This document shows, piece by piece, positions 37,655 to 48,120 of a stretch of 64,000 nt of DNA; position 1 is the stretch's first letter, and each line of letters opens with the position of its first letter. Location of the stretch: NCBI GenBank assembly GCA_003255065.1, contig QAOA01005230.1, positions 218,856 to 282,855 on the forward strand, read 5' to 3'. The notes under the pieces were generated by a model that was not told the origin of the DNA, ran no database searches, and saw only the letters and a program-made list of their open reading frames with translations. A program made the position numbers and the translations under genes. The stretch comes from Cercis canadensis. Lineage: Eukaryota > Streptophyta > Magnoliopsida > Fabales > Fabaceae.

Positions 37655-38866
37655 CTAGTAGACAAAAGGAATAAACTTGTACCTGACTTTACTTGCATAT
37701 TCTGTGTAACTCTGGCCAAAAGCCTCAACCATCAAAAGCTCCTCCAGCTCTGCCTTTTGCTTATAATACAACAAACAAACCGCTACAACAAACATCAGGC
37801 TCAAAGGTGCTCGAAGCGCAAGGCAGTAAGTTACAAACAAAAGCATGGTGGACGAATATATAGGATGACGGATCCAGCGATAAGGTCCAAATTGCACAAC
37901 AGCAGTTGGCACTACCACCTTTTCTGAATACTTAGCAAGATACAATGTGGCATTATACTGCATTAGCAGTGTTAATATAATTAAAGCCCAGATTCCCAAA
38001 TTTCTCCACCCTCCTGGAATGCGGTGAAGCTCTGGCCCTTCAAATGCTGCGAGCCAATGGGTAACCACGACTCCAGCGCTGAACAAAAGGCGATACCAAA
38101 CCGGCAAGTTCACATCCCATTTAGGGTCATGTGCGCGAGCATAATAATCTCCATATAACCGCTTTCGAATGCTAACATTGAAGAAAAAGAAATAGTGGTA
38201 CACAAAGAAGAAAACGAAAGGCCAACCTTCAAGGTAGCCATTGAAATGAGCGGGCGGCACAAGAGTAAGCCAAGTAAAAACCGAAGTAACAATTCCCAAT
38301 TGCTCAAATATGTTGGCCTCGCCAAGCAGGTGTTTCCGAAAGCAATATAACCCGTAAACTGCAAGCATTATGGCCACCATCCAGGGCCAGAACAACCAAG
38401 TCCAGCTGAAATACATCCAGAAGAAGGGGCTGAAGAGCATATTGACAGTCCATTTTGTGGCTGCAATGATGATGGATAATAGCCCCGACCATTTCACGAT
38501 ATCAATAGGAGTTAATTGTAGAATAGTAGCTTTTATTGAATCAAATGAGAGGTTCCCCAAGTATTTAAGGATAGAGTTATGAGATTCTGAGCTGGCTTTA
38601 CTGGAAATTGAGCATTTGAGAGAAGGTAACAAGTTAGTTCTTTTTCTTGTTGGTTTTGATGACAAGGGAAATAGGTTAGAGTAGAAGGAGCAACTCAATG
38701 GAAAACTAATGTGCCTGGGTTTCGGGTGGAATTGATGATTGTTGCTCCTGGTGAGTGTATTAACATGAAACTGTTTGTTGAAAGGTCTGAGAGAGATTTT
38801 GTTGCTGACGACAGTAAAACCAAATGGAACACTCCTGGAGTGTGAGATTACCGTTGTAACATCCAT
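37655..38866 (-). CDS. Plastid-targeted ICMT/PEMT-like membrane methyltransferase homologue
   Basis: Intronless, 403 aa from the first in-frame ATG (38866, MDVTTVISHSRSVP); nine further upstream codons are open but lack an ATG. The first 95 residues are rich in Ser, Arg, Asn and Pro with few acids, like a chloroplast transit peptide. About seven hydrophobic segments follow. The C-terminus carries the signature of the isoprenylcysteine/phospholipid methyltransferase superfamily: VVQFGPYRWIRHPIYSS, then EELLMVEAFGQSYTEYASKV. The RHP box binds S-adenosylmethionine in characterised relatives. The substrate is unknown; NnrU-like or tocopherol-related roles cannot be told apart from sequence. Confidence 0.75.
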   Translation of the reverse strand: MDVTTVISHSRSVPFGFTVVSNKISLRPFNKQFHVNTLTRSNNHQFHPKPRHISFPLSCSFYSNLFPLSSKPTRKRTNLLPSLKCSISSKASSESHNSILKYLGNLSFDSIKATILQLTPIDIVKWSGLLSIIIAATKWTVNMLFSPFFWMYFSWTWLFWPWMVAIMLAVYGLYCFRKHLLGEANIFEQLGIVTSVFTWLTLVPPAHFNGYLEGWPFVFFFVYHYFFFFNVSIRKRLYGDYYARAHDPKWDVNLPVWYRLLFSAGVVVTHWLAAFEGPELHRIPGGWRNLGIWALIILTLLMQYNATLYLAKYSEKVVVPTAVVQFGPYRWIRHPIYSSTMLLFVTYCLALRAPLSLMFVVAVCLLYYKQKAELEELLMVEAFGQSYTEYASKVRYKFIPFVY

Positions 38867-39291
38867 ATCCGTCTGTTTGAGAGAAGAAGGCAATGGCTTT
38901 GCAGGGACAAGACAATTACACGGTTACAACATTGCCTTCGGTTGAAGGACGACGACCAGGACGCCCAAGCAGAGGAATCGATCACGCCAGCATACTTTAA
39001 CACACCGAGTAACTCATGACATGAGATTGGTAAATGACGATATCTGCAGATATATCCGCGGTGGAATCGATCCAGCCCAGCCCTTCTTTTTCTTTTGGGC
39101 CATGAGCCCAGCCCTTTCTGGAAAAAAGTCACAAAATAACCGTCCTTTTAAGTCTTTATGCAATAAAATTGTGTTTGGATAGGGTATTTGATAAATTATT
39201 ATGTATTTTAAATACAAGTAATTGAAATATAATATTTCAAATACATGTATTTATAAAATATTTTGTTTTGATATAGAAGCAATGAAAAAGC

Positions 39292-39483
39292 ATCTACTTC
39301 CAAGATAACCAGCTCTCCGGCGAGTTCTCCACCTTGCTGACTCGTTTCACATAGCTGGATCTTTCTTCAAACAATTTCATGGGTAGAATTCCTTTCTCCA
39401 TCAATAATTTGACCCACTTGAGTGGCCTTTTCTTAGAAAACAATAGATTCTCTGGTAACCTGCCAAGCATTACAGTCAATTTG
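39292..39483 (+). pseudogene. Captured LRR receptor-like kinase fragment
   Basis: The + frame reads IYFQDNQLSGEFSTLLTRFT, a stop (TAG 39352-39354), then [43 protein letters not shown]. These are three consecutive leucine-rich repeats of the LRR-III receptor-kinase type (LxLxxNxxxGxIP spacing). There is no signal peptide, membrane span or kinase, so this is a fragment. It ends abruptly at the junction with the TyrRS fragment. Confidence 0.8.
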
Positions 39484-39798
39484 GCAATATGCATCCGCCC
39501 AGAGGGTTCAAACCCATCATAGCAAATTGGCTAGCAAATTTTGAAGCTCATCTTCTTGAATATACTCTTCCCCAATACTCCGAACAATCTGAAACATCTG
39601 CTCTAAATCCAATCTGCGTACAAAATTTCAAATAAAATAAAGAAAAAATAATGGGAATCCAAATCCAAAAATTGATTTGTTCAATGAATTTTAAGAGAAA
39701 TACTCATGAATTGGGTTTGAAGTGCGGCCGGATGATTCACCATTCTCAGGGTTGGACACCGACGAGGATTCGGTGGGTTTTGCAGGGGAATCTTCCAT
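39484..39798 (-). pseudogene. Captured cytosolic tyrosyl-tRNA synthetase 5' fragment, intron retained
   Basis: Minus strand: exon 1 starts at ATG 39798 (MEDSPAKPTESSSVSNPENG) and ends in HE before a donor GTATTTCTC. An intron of about 80 nt ends GTACGCAG. Exon 2 then reads LDLEQMFQIVRSIGEEYIQE, DELQNLLA, and after a deletion with frameshift [14 protein letters not shown]. The last part is the class I HIGH-like region of plant TyrRS ([11 protein letters not shown] in relatives). The match stops exactly at 39484. The retained intron shows capture through DNA, not a processed mRNA. It is not functional. Confidence 0.8.
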
Positions 39799-40279
39799 GG
39801 CTTGAGCAGCTGAGGAATGATTTGCTGAGATTTCTTGAAGAAGAATAAAAGAGAAGAAGTATAACAGAGTAGATGAATAACAAGTGACAGTGCAGTGTGA
39901 TTACTTGACTTAAGAGGATCACCATTCACAACTCGATGTGCGCTGCACTGACGAAGGCTGGCACCTCATCTTCGAAAGATGATATCACGTAGGTGGTGAT
40001 GGAGGTGGACATGGAGGGAGCGACCGAGAGCAAGAGTTTCGGAGGCTCGAGGGAGAAGGTGGGGTATCGGGGCTCAGGGAAAAAAAATAGTAATTTTAAA
40101 TACACTATATTTTAAGTGAATTTAAAATACATTGTATTAAGATTTTGAAAGTCACTAAAAAAATATACTAGAATTTTAAAAATACCTTAAAAAATTACAC
40201 AAATAGAGTAATTTAAAATAAGTAATTCAAATACATTCTACAAATACATTACACTTTACAAATACCCCATCTAAACACA

Positions 40280-41218
40280 CCCTAAATAAATACAAAGATG
40301 TGTATTCATAATCAACACTCTTTCTTTACATATGATATAATACAACTAAAATTTAATTCAATTTATTTAAATTTTAATTCAACTCACTTAACCTTTTTTT
40401 TATCTAGTGCTTCGCTCACTGCATAAACATTATTTTATATAGATAAAGTAATTTTTTTAGGAAAAAATATTATTATTATAAAAAAAGTAATTATTAAATA
40501 AATAAAATTTTTATAATATTACATGAATATATCATATTATATTGACGTAACAAATATACATAATTTTTATATTTTATTAAATATAAATATAATTTATCTT
40601 ATTTTATTAAACAAACTTAAAAATAATTAACTTGTACATATGTTATTCACATATTAACTATTTTCATGTAATATGACATATTACATAAATATAAAAATAT
40701 CTAAAAAAATCTTCTTAAATAAAATAAAATGATAAAAATAATATATTTATTTTATTACAAATATTTTTAAATTAATTATATTATATATACTTATATTAAA
40801 ATTATAAATTTACATTATTATTCTCAAAAACAAAATTCTATCAACTCATTATAACCTATGTAGCACGAGTATGAGTACGAGTTTCATACCCAGTATGAGT
40901 ACGAAACACTGGTATGACATTTAAAAAAAAATAAAGGTGCGAGTACGTTACGAATACACCACATCATACACACACATATATATATATAGAATAAAAAATA
41001 TTAAAATTTTCTAAATATTAAAAATATCAACTATTAATCCTTAATAAATATTAAGTCAAAATATAAATAATTAATTAAAATTCAACTCCTGAACAAAGCA
41101 AAGTTCTAAACCATTAAAATACTACATTTTAACACAACACACCCATTCCTCACCGCTCACCAACTCTTCTGCCTTGGCTCAGAATCCCCTTAACTGGGAA
41201 ATAGGACAGAACTACAGN

Positions 41219-41250
<32 letters not shown>

Positions 41251-41270
41251 GTATCTAGCACCACATCCTC
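40280..41270. other. Very AT-rich intergenic DNA
   Basis: No gene seen. It ends in a poly-A run with an ambiguous base (41218-41249) just before the thaumatin-like fragment. A short run of direct repeats of the CGAGTATGAGTACGAG type lies near 40866-40905. Confidence 0.5.
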
Positions 41271-41690
41271 ATGGATCCCTTCGCGTGGTGCTATTTCACT
41301 TTCATTCTTAGCTGTGCTTTGTTCATTGTCACTCCTGGAGGTAAAAACGCAGTCTTTCTTTGATTCAGCTTCTTGGGTTTGCTCTTGTTTTCTGTCGGCG
41401 TTTCTAGTTTTGCCAGAGAGACAGTTAAACGTTTTTTCCTCGTCTTCTCAGGTGTTTTGGGTCCTTTACATTTGTAAACAGATGCGAGTACACAGTGTGG
41501 CCAGGCATTCTTGCAAATGCCGGCGGCAACCCAAGGCTCGACAGCACCGCATTCGAGCTCCCAAAAGACACTTCGCGTTCATTTCAAGCACCAATCGGGT
41601 GGTCCGGGATTTGGCAATTGAAAACGGCGTTTCGGAGCCCTGGTACGCGTTTCGGGGCAGAAACGCCGTATCGGTACAACTTAGCTTAAC
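41271..41690 (+). pseudogene. Thaumatin-like protein fragment (broken)
   Basis: Exon 1 (41271-41340) encodes a signal peptide MDPFAWCYFTFILSCALFIV, then TPG. After a 111-bp GT-AG intron the second exon (from 41452) is one base out of phase. In the shifted frame it reads GSFTFVNRCEYTVWPGILAN, AGGNPRLDSTAFELPKDTSR, SFQAPIGWSG, the conserved N-terminal third of PR-5/thaumatin-like proteins. After GWSG the similarity is lost and the frame stops near 41690. Later disulphide cysteines and the REDDD acidic residues are missing. A 10-bp inverted repeat (41624-41633, 41660-41669) lies at the breakpoint. Confidence 0.8.
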
Positions 41691-41699
41691 TAAATATCA

Positions 41700-42329
41700 T
41701 TTTTCACATAAATAACCAAGACCCATCGATTATCTAATTCCGAAACTCTCGCAACATTGAAACCCGGCCCCACCTATTTTCTCATTAAACTCTTTTTTTT
41801 TTTTTTGAGTACCGATCTGTGGGCGCCTGGGCAGTGCCGTGTTTGCCTAGTCAATTTTAAGAAAACAAAGGCAACGTAGCGCCCTGTTAACCTCAAGTCC
41901 TCAACTATTTTCCAATAAGGGAAGCAGACATCATATATATATATATATCAACCAAACAGAGCTTTAAAGCCTTATTCGTCATCTCTTCTCTTTTTCCCTT
42001 TGGCCAAGCCAAAAACACTATAACTCCAAAAATAAACCATGTTCGTCTTTTGTGTATGGAATCGTTGAATGAGCGCCATCGTCAATAACAATAACATCAA
42101 TTACCACTCCAAAAAATCAAAAACAAACGTCAGTGTTCACAACTGCTATTATCTACTCCTATCACCACACAATCTTTGTTCCATTTTATTGGGGAGGTTA
42201 ATAATAACGTTATTTTCTAGATTGTCTGCTTTAGATCTATTCGCATCGCATTTGGAATAAATTTAAGATCCTTATTCATTTTGTGCGATAAAATTTCCCC
42301 TTTTGTTTTGTCGCAAAGATTTTCGAAGG
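41700..42329. other. Promoter region of FTSH gene
   Basis: No coding gene. It holds an AT microsatellite (about 41934-41949) and CT-rich DNA typical of a plant leader, directly upstream of the FTSH start codon. Confidence 0.45.
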
Positions 42330-44804
42330 ATGATTTTTTCAAGGATTGGACGCTCGCTATCGCGTGCTTCTCGCACTAGAGTGAGTTTTCGTTTATCTCC
42401 ATGATTGATTCTGTTGAAGTTTCATGCTTAATTTCAGTGTAGTATATATTACTAATTTAAAATAAAATAACTTTATATGTCTTTTGATGCTCTGGATGAT
42501 AGAATTTGTTGTATGGGAATGCGAGATGGGCAATCCTGAATGAAGCCCTTCCGGGAGCGCCACGAACAAATGCGTATTCTGGTGGAGTGGAAGGGGGATT
42601 AGGGCTTTTGAGAGGTTATATAGCTTCAGTTGGAGCTCGTGAAGGTTTACTTTCCAATTTGTCTGATATTAGTTATGTCGCCGCAAACCCTAGACTTCTC
42701 CGGATGTTTTCTAGTGAGGCCCCAAAGAAAAAGAGTAAGGATTTACGCGTGTTTTGCTATAAGTAAAATATTGGCTGACAATGTTTGGTTATTATAATGA
42801 AATTGCTGCTGTAGCTTTTAGCACCGAACTGAAGTCAAGGCAATTGTTGGCTAAAGTGCTTCAATTAATAAGCTAATTGTTTTCATGTTTGGCAGATTAT
42901 GAGAACTTCTATCCTAAGGAAAAGAAGGAAATCCCAAAAGGAAACGAGCAAAAGTCCGAGTCCAAAGGTGAAAACTCAACCTTTTTTCCTCTAGCAGGAC
43001 TAGCTCTATGTGTCATTTCCTTCTGAAATAGGAAATCTTGAATTAGGAGGTTCTCATTGCAAGTTGTGGGAAGATGTTGGTCATAGAAATATCAGAAGTG
43101 TGGTCGGATGCATAGTACAAGCTATTAAAGTATCGTTGCTTAGGAAGTTTTTCTTTTTTGTTTGTGAACACTTGAGGTAAATAAAAACATTAAGTGGCTT
43201 TCTTTTCAACTATAGTCTGCCTCAGAGGAAGTGCACTTCAGCATGAAGAGTAAAGGTGATGAGAGCAGTATGTTAAGGTTTTAGTACGGTGATAAAAGGT
43301 TCTCATTTGTTTGCAAGTATTTTATGGTGATAACGCTATTCTTGGGCGGTTTTATATCTAATCTGCTCTCAGCTTTGGAAGTAAAGGAGTGGGGAGGGGA
43401 GTGGAGTTGGTTTATTGAGCTTCTCTTGTGTGTAGGCTAGCCTAAAGTTAAAGCTGATCATTTTTTCTTCATTGCAATTCATCTTCTTGAACCTTCTGAT
43501 GACAAGGAAAATAGAGAACTTAATGGGATTTTTTCTTGCTTAGGAACTAATTTTGTTGGATTTGGAGGGCTAATGTAAATATTCCACCTTCTACTACAAG
43601 TGCAACCTTCTCCAACTCTCTGTCATTAACACTTGATTTATATTTCTGATTTCAGATGAGTCAAAAACGGATGATCATGGGAATTTTCAAGAAAATTTTA
43701 TGAAGCAATTTCAGAACCTAATCACCCCTTTATTGGTGATAGGACTATTTCTTTCATCCTTTTCTTTTGGACCTCGTGAACAGCAACAGGTAAGCAGAAT
43801 TGACAACATATCACCAGTGCTATTTCTAATAATATGTTTATATTAGTTCAAATCCCTTGTTTCCTAAAACTGGAAGTCTTAAACTAGCTTTGTTCTTGAA
43901 TGATACTTGACATTTCTTTGGGTTCTTATTTGTTCAAGGGGCTTTTTGCATGTTGCATACTGAATATGGTACAACTACTTGACTACTAGCTATCAGATGC
44001 ACGTTTATTTGTGTCTAATTTAAATATTTATCTGTTTCTTTACTATCATCTCCTTCCTGATGTGCGCCAGAATTTTGTTCTGTGCAGATTAGTTTCCAAG
44101 AGTTCAAAAATAAACTTTTGGAACCAGGATTAGTGGACCATATTGTTGTTTCAAATAAATCAGTTGCCAAAATATATGTAAGGAATTCTCCCCGCAACCA
44201 AACAGATGGTGATGTTGTCCATGGCCCAGTTAATGGTACCCATGCAAGGGGAAGTGGTGGGCAATATAAATACTATTTCACTATTGGAAGTGTTGAGTCT
44301 TTTGAGGAGAAATTAGAGGAATCCCAGGAAGCACTCGGCATTGACCCACATGATTATGTTCCTGTTACATATGTTTCTGAAATGGTTTGGTACCAGGAAA
44401 TAATGAGATTTGCTCCAACACTGCTGCTTTTGGGATCCCTCTTGTATATGGGAAGGAGGATGCAAGGTGGACTTGGTGTTGGAGGTGGTGGTGGTAAGGG
44501 TGCCCGTGGAATATTCAACATAGGAAAGGCCCATGTTACTAAAGTAGACAAAAATGCCAAAAACAAGGTTAGTAGCTTTGTTTTCTTCCATAAATAAGAT
44601 GGTTGGAGTTTGCTTTGTGGCCTTTTTCTTTTTTATCATCCTTATTAATTCTTTGGGGGAGAAAGGGTGGAGTGTGGTTTAGCAATAAGTTCATTCAAGA
44701 GGTAATTCCTTTCACTATTATTCTTGTGTGTTCATTCAAGAGGTAATTCCTTTCACTATTATTCTTGTGTGTTCATTCAGGTCTATTTTAAAGATGTTGC
44801 TGGT

Positions 44805-44839
<35 letters not shown>

Positions 44840-46694
44840 CCACTTCCTCAAGAACCCAAAGAAATACGAAGAACTGGGGGCAAAAATACCTAAAGGTGCT
44901 CTTCTGGTAGGCCCTCCGGGCACTGGAAAAACCCTTCTAGCGAAAGCAACTGCTGGAGAATCTGGTGTGCCGTTTCTGTCCATATCTGGTTCTGATTTCA
45001 TGGAGATGTTTGTTGGGGTTGGACCATCCAGGGTTAGAAACTTGTTTCAAGAAGCAAGGCAGTGTGCGCCCAGTATAATATTTATTGATGAGATTGATGC
45101 AATTGGTAGAGCAAGGGGTCGTGGAGGTTTCACAGGTGCCAATGATGAGCGTGAAAGTACTTTAAATCAATTGCTGGTAGAGATGGATGGTTTTGGAACC
45201 ACCGCTGGGGTTGTTGTGCTTGCTGGCACTAATAGACCTGATATTTTAGACAAAGCTCTACTTAGGCCGGGGCGATTTGACCGCCAGGTCACTATTGATA
45301 AACCTGATATCAAAGGTCGTGAACAGATATTTCAGATCTACTTGAAAAAGATAAAACTTGACCATGAGCCTTCATATTATTCCCAAAGGCTCGCAGCCCT
45401 CACTCCTGGATTTGCTGGAGCAGACATTGCAAATGTTTGCAATGAAGCTGCTCTGATTGCTGCCAGAGGTGAGAGAACACAAGTCACAATGGAACATTTT
45501 GAGGCTGCTATCGATAGGATCATTGGTGGTTTGGAGAAGAAGAACAAGGTAATTACTTCTCAAGTTTTTAAATTATTAATTTGGAAAGGTTTGGGAAAAG
45601 GAGAGGTAGGGCTTGGTACTTACCTTAAAATAATATTTGCTTATTATAGGGGTACCCCTAGCCTAGCCTTCATCGTTCCTTCCCCATTAACTAGTGATAA
45701 TTTTACTGATGTCTATATTTCTCAACCAGGTAATAAGCAAGCTGGAAAGGCGTACTGTTGCTTACCATGAATCAGGCCATGCTGTTGCAGGCTGGTTCTT
45801 GGAACATGCTGAACCTTTGTTGAAGGTAACTATAGTTCCTCGTGGCACAGCAGCGCTTGGGTTTGCCCAGTATGTTCCAAATGAGAACCTTCTCATGACA
45901 AAGGAGCAGCTTTTTGATATGACTTGCATGACCCTTGGTGGTCGGGCTGCTGAACAGGTAGTTTCAGCATATTTCCTTGATTTTCACTAATCTTTTTTAT
46001 TTTTCTTTGGATGACTGATGTTTATCTTTCTATTGAAAGAAATAGTTAAAAAATGTTTCAGTGCACTACTTCTGGCTTTTTCAATTGCGATGTTTATTAA
46101 ACCTCTAAAGCCAACAAAATTGCCTTTGGAAATGGGAACTTGAAAGAACTTAAATAGAACCAATATTACCTGTGCAATTCAACCATGATGATGATTCCCC
46201 CCTCCTAACTGTAGGTTCTACTGGGGAAAATTTCTACAGGAGCACAAAACGACTTGGAAAAAGTGACTAAGATGACCTATGCCCAAGTAGCAGTGTATGG
46301 TTTTAGCGACAAGGTTGGTCTCCTATCTTTCCCTCAAAGGGAGGACTCGTTTGAGATGACAAAGCCATACAGCAGCAAGACTGCTGCAATAATTGACAGT
46401 GAAGTGCGAGAATGGGTAGGCAAGGCATATGAACGTACTATAGAGCTTATTGAGGAGCGCAAGGAGCAAGTGGCTATAATTGCAGAGTTGTTGCTTGAGA
46501 AAGAAGTGCTTCACCAGGAGGACTTGGTTAGAGTTTTGGGTGAGCGGCCATTCCAATCAAGTGAAGTCACGAATTATGATAGATTTAAGCAAGGTTTCCA
46601 AGAGGAAGATGACAAAATCGTAGAAAGCCCTGTGGATAGGCCTGAGGAGGATGGTGGATCTTCCCCGCTGGAGCCCCAGGTTGTTCCGACATAG
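42330..46694 (+). CDS. FTSH10: Mitochondrial ATP-dependent zinc metalloprotease FTSH10/FTSH3-type
   Basis: Eight exons: 42330-42380, 42503-42734, 42896-42967, 43656-43789, 44088-44567, 44781-45548, 45730-45957, 46215-46694 (2445 nt, 814 aa; Arabidopsis FTSH10 is about the same). The Arg/Ser-rich N-terminus ([17 protein letters not shown]) looks like a mitochondrial presequence. Two membrane spans flank the intermembrane FtsH domain ([27 protein letters not shown]). The AAA module has Walker A GPPGTGKT (367-374), Walker B IIFIDEID and an arginine finger in RPGRFDRQ. The peptidase has HESGH (592-596). As an m-AAA protease of the inner membrane it degrades and matures respiratory-chain proteins. 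No lesion is seen. Confidence 0.95.
44689..44780 (+). repeat. 41-bp tandem duplication at the intron 5 acceptor of FTSH
   Basis: The 41-bp unit starting GTTCATTCAAGAGGTAATTC occurs at 44689-44729 and again at 44730-44770. A third partial copy, GTTCATTCAG (44771-44780), is the splice acceptor itself. The duplicated acceptor copies read TTCAAGAG. Confidence 0.92.
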
Positions 46695-47880
46695 CCAATA
46701 AATAGGCTTCTGTTTGTAAACTGTACATGAATTGATTTGCTTGTCAATTTTTAAATGTGAACAAAGGTTGTATAATAACTACTTAGGCAAAAATGAATCA
46801 ATTTTCTTATGTTGGACTAGTCAGTCGATTAACCATCCCTTCTCTTGTGCAAATTTGCATACCTTTGATCTTCATAGCACAATCAACCTTGTTTGGTTTC
46901 GCTTATCTACATTACTTATGACGTTTGTCCACTGTGGTGCGAGCGATCACATTTCTCTCACATTATTCACATTTGAATTTAATAGCAGAAAGAAAGGAAC
47001 GTGTTGATAGCCACCATTATTTTGAGAAAAAAATTTAGGTGAATTTTAGAATTATATATTATTTTATTTTTTGTGAAATAAAATGAAACTTTAAAATTTA
47101 TTTAAAAGTTTTTTTTTTTTTTTGAGTTCCTCTATAATAATATTTCTTTTTAAATTTTTAACCCTTTTTAAATTTAAAATTTTTGTTCCTCCCACCTGTA
47201 TTAGGGAGCTTTTGTTAGAGGACTGTATGGGAGTTTCGGTGCCCAGATCACTCCTTGTTTAACTTTTCGTGGTTTGTTTTTCTCTGCTGGGTTTTGCCCC
47301 GTTGTATAACTAAAAAAAAATAAAAAAATAAGAGGATTAATTTTGGGAGAAATGAATATTAAGTATTAAAGTCATATTACTTTGTTTGGAAATATAAGAA
47401 GCATAAAAATGAGCAAAATATTTTATCTTATTTTTATCAAAATTAATCACCCCTAAAATAGGATAAAAATAGAGAGAAAATTAGATAATAAATTTATAGC
47501 ATTTTAAATTATATAAATATTCTCTTACTTAAAATTGCATCACAAATAAAAGTTGATTAGGACTTCAAACTAGACATGTAATTTTAAATTTTATTCTTCT
47601 CATTTAGATTGGTGGTGTTGGGCGACGAGCGCATGCACAGGCTTATATACGAGTAAAATTTTTTTTTTGTTTTTGTATTATTTTTTAAATATTATTTTAA
47701 GTCATTAATTTATTATTTTGTCACTTTAATCATATTGTCATTATTGATTTGGTGAGTAAAATAATTATTTGAAGACTAAAATAACACAAAAAATAAATAA
47801 TGACTAAAGTGATATTTAAAAAATAAATTAAAAACAAAAAATATATTTAACTCTAAATATATTCTTGTGATAATAAACAA
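46695..47880. other. FTSH 3' flank with a possible LINE 3' end
   Basis: After the FTSH 3' UTR there is AT-rich DNA. At about 47200-47335 the text TCTCTGCTGGGTTTTGCCCC followed by TTGTATAACT and an A-rich tail resembles the 3' end of plant LINE retrotransposons. No RT coding is visible. No gene is seen. Confidence 0.35.
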
Positions 47881-48120
47881 TGGCTCTTCCGAGGAGAAAG
47901 ATGGGTGTTCACGGTCCATTAGAGCCCCTGGACATTCCCACATAATGAACTGTATATGAATTGATTTGTCTGTCAGAACTCAGAACTCTGATATATGAGT
48001 AACGAGTTACAGAAAATGACTTGACTCTTTAGTTTTCTTTTATGGACTACTCTATCGTTAATTCGAGGAAATTTGCATGCAGCCCACCCCCGTTTCCATA
48101 GCACAATCAACCTTGTTTAT
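47881..48120 (+). pseudogene. Decayed duplicate of the FTSH 3' end
   Basis: The stretch parallels the last codons and 3' UTR of the FTSH gene. TTAGAGCCCCTGGACATTCC, CACATAATGAAC corresponds to CTGGAGCCCCAGGTTGTTCC, GACATAG at 46668-46694. TGTATATGAATTGATTTGTC corresponds to TGTACATGAATTGATTTGCT (46722-46741). Near the end, AGCACAATCAACCTTGTTT is shared with 46876-46894. Only the tail of the gene is present, with indels, so it is a relic of a tandem copy. Confidence 0.7.

Larger units (their letters stand above)
39170..40279. mobile_element. Gene-fragment-carrying TIR element (Pack-type, chimeric)
   Basis: About 1.1 kb bounded by inverted ends. The left end is TGTGTTTGGATAGGGTATTT plus G (39170-39190). 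The right end, reverse-complemented, is TGTGTTTAGATGGGGTATTT plus G (40279-40259), with 19 of 21 bases identical. Similar AT-rich GTATTT-bearing DNA lies inside both ends. Between them are an LRR receptor-kinase fragment (+) and a tyrosyl-tRNA synthetase 5' fragment (-), joined back to back at 39483/39484, plus unrecognised GC-richer DNA (39850-40080). No transposase is present. The flanks show similar AT-rich words (AATAAA on both sides) but no clear 8-9 bp duplication. A MULE or hAT origin is the best guess. Confidence 0.7.
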
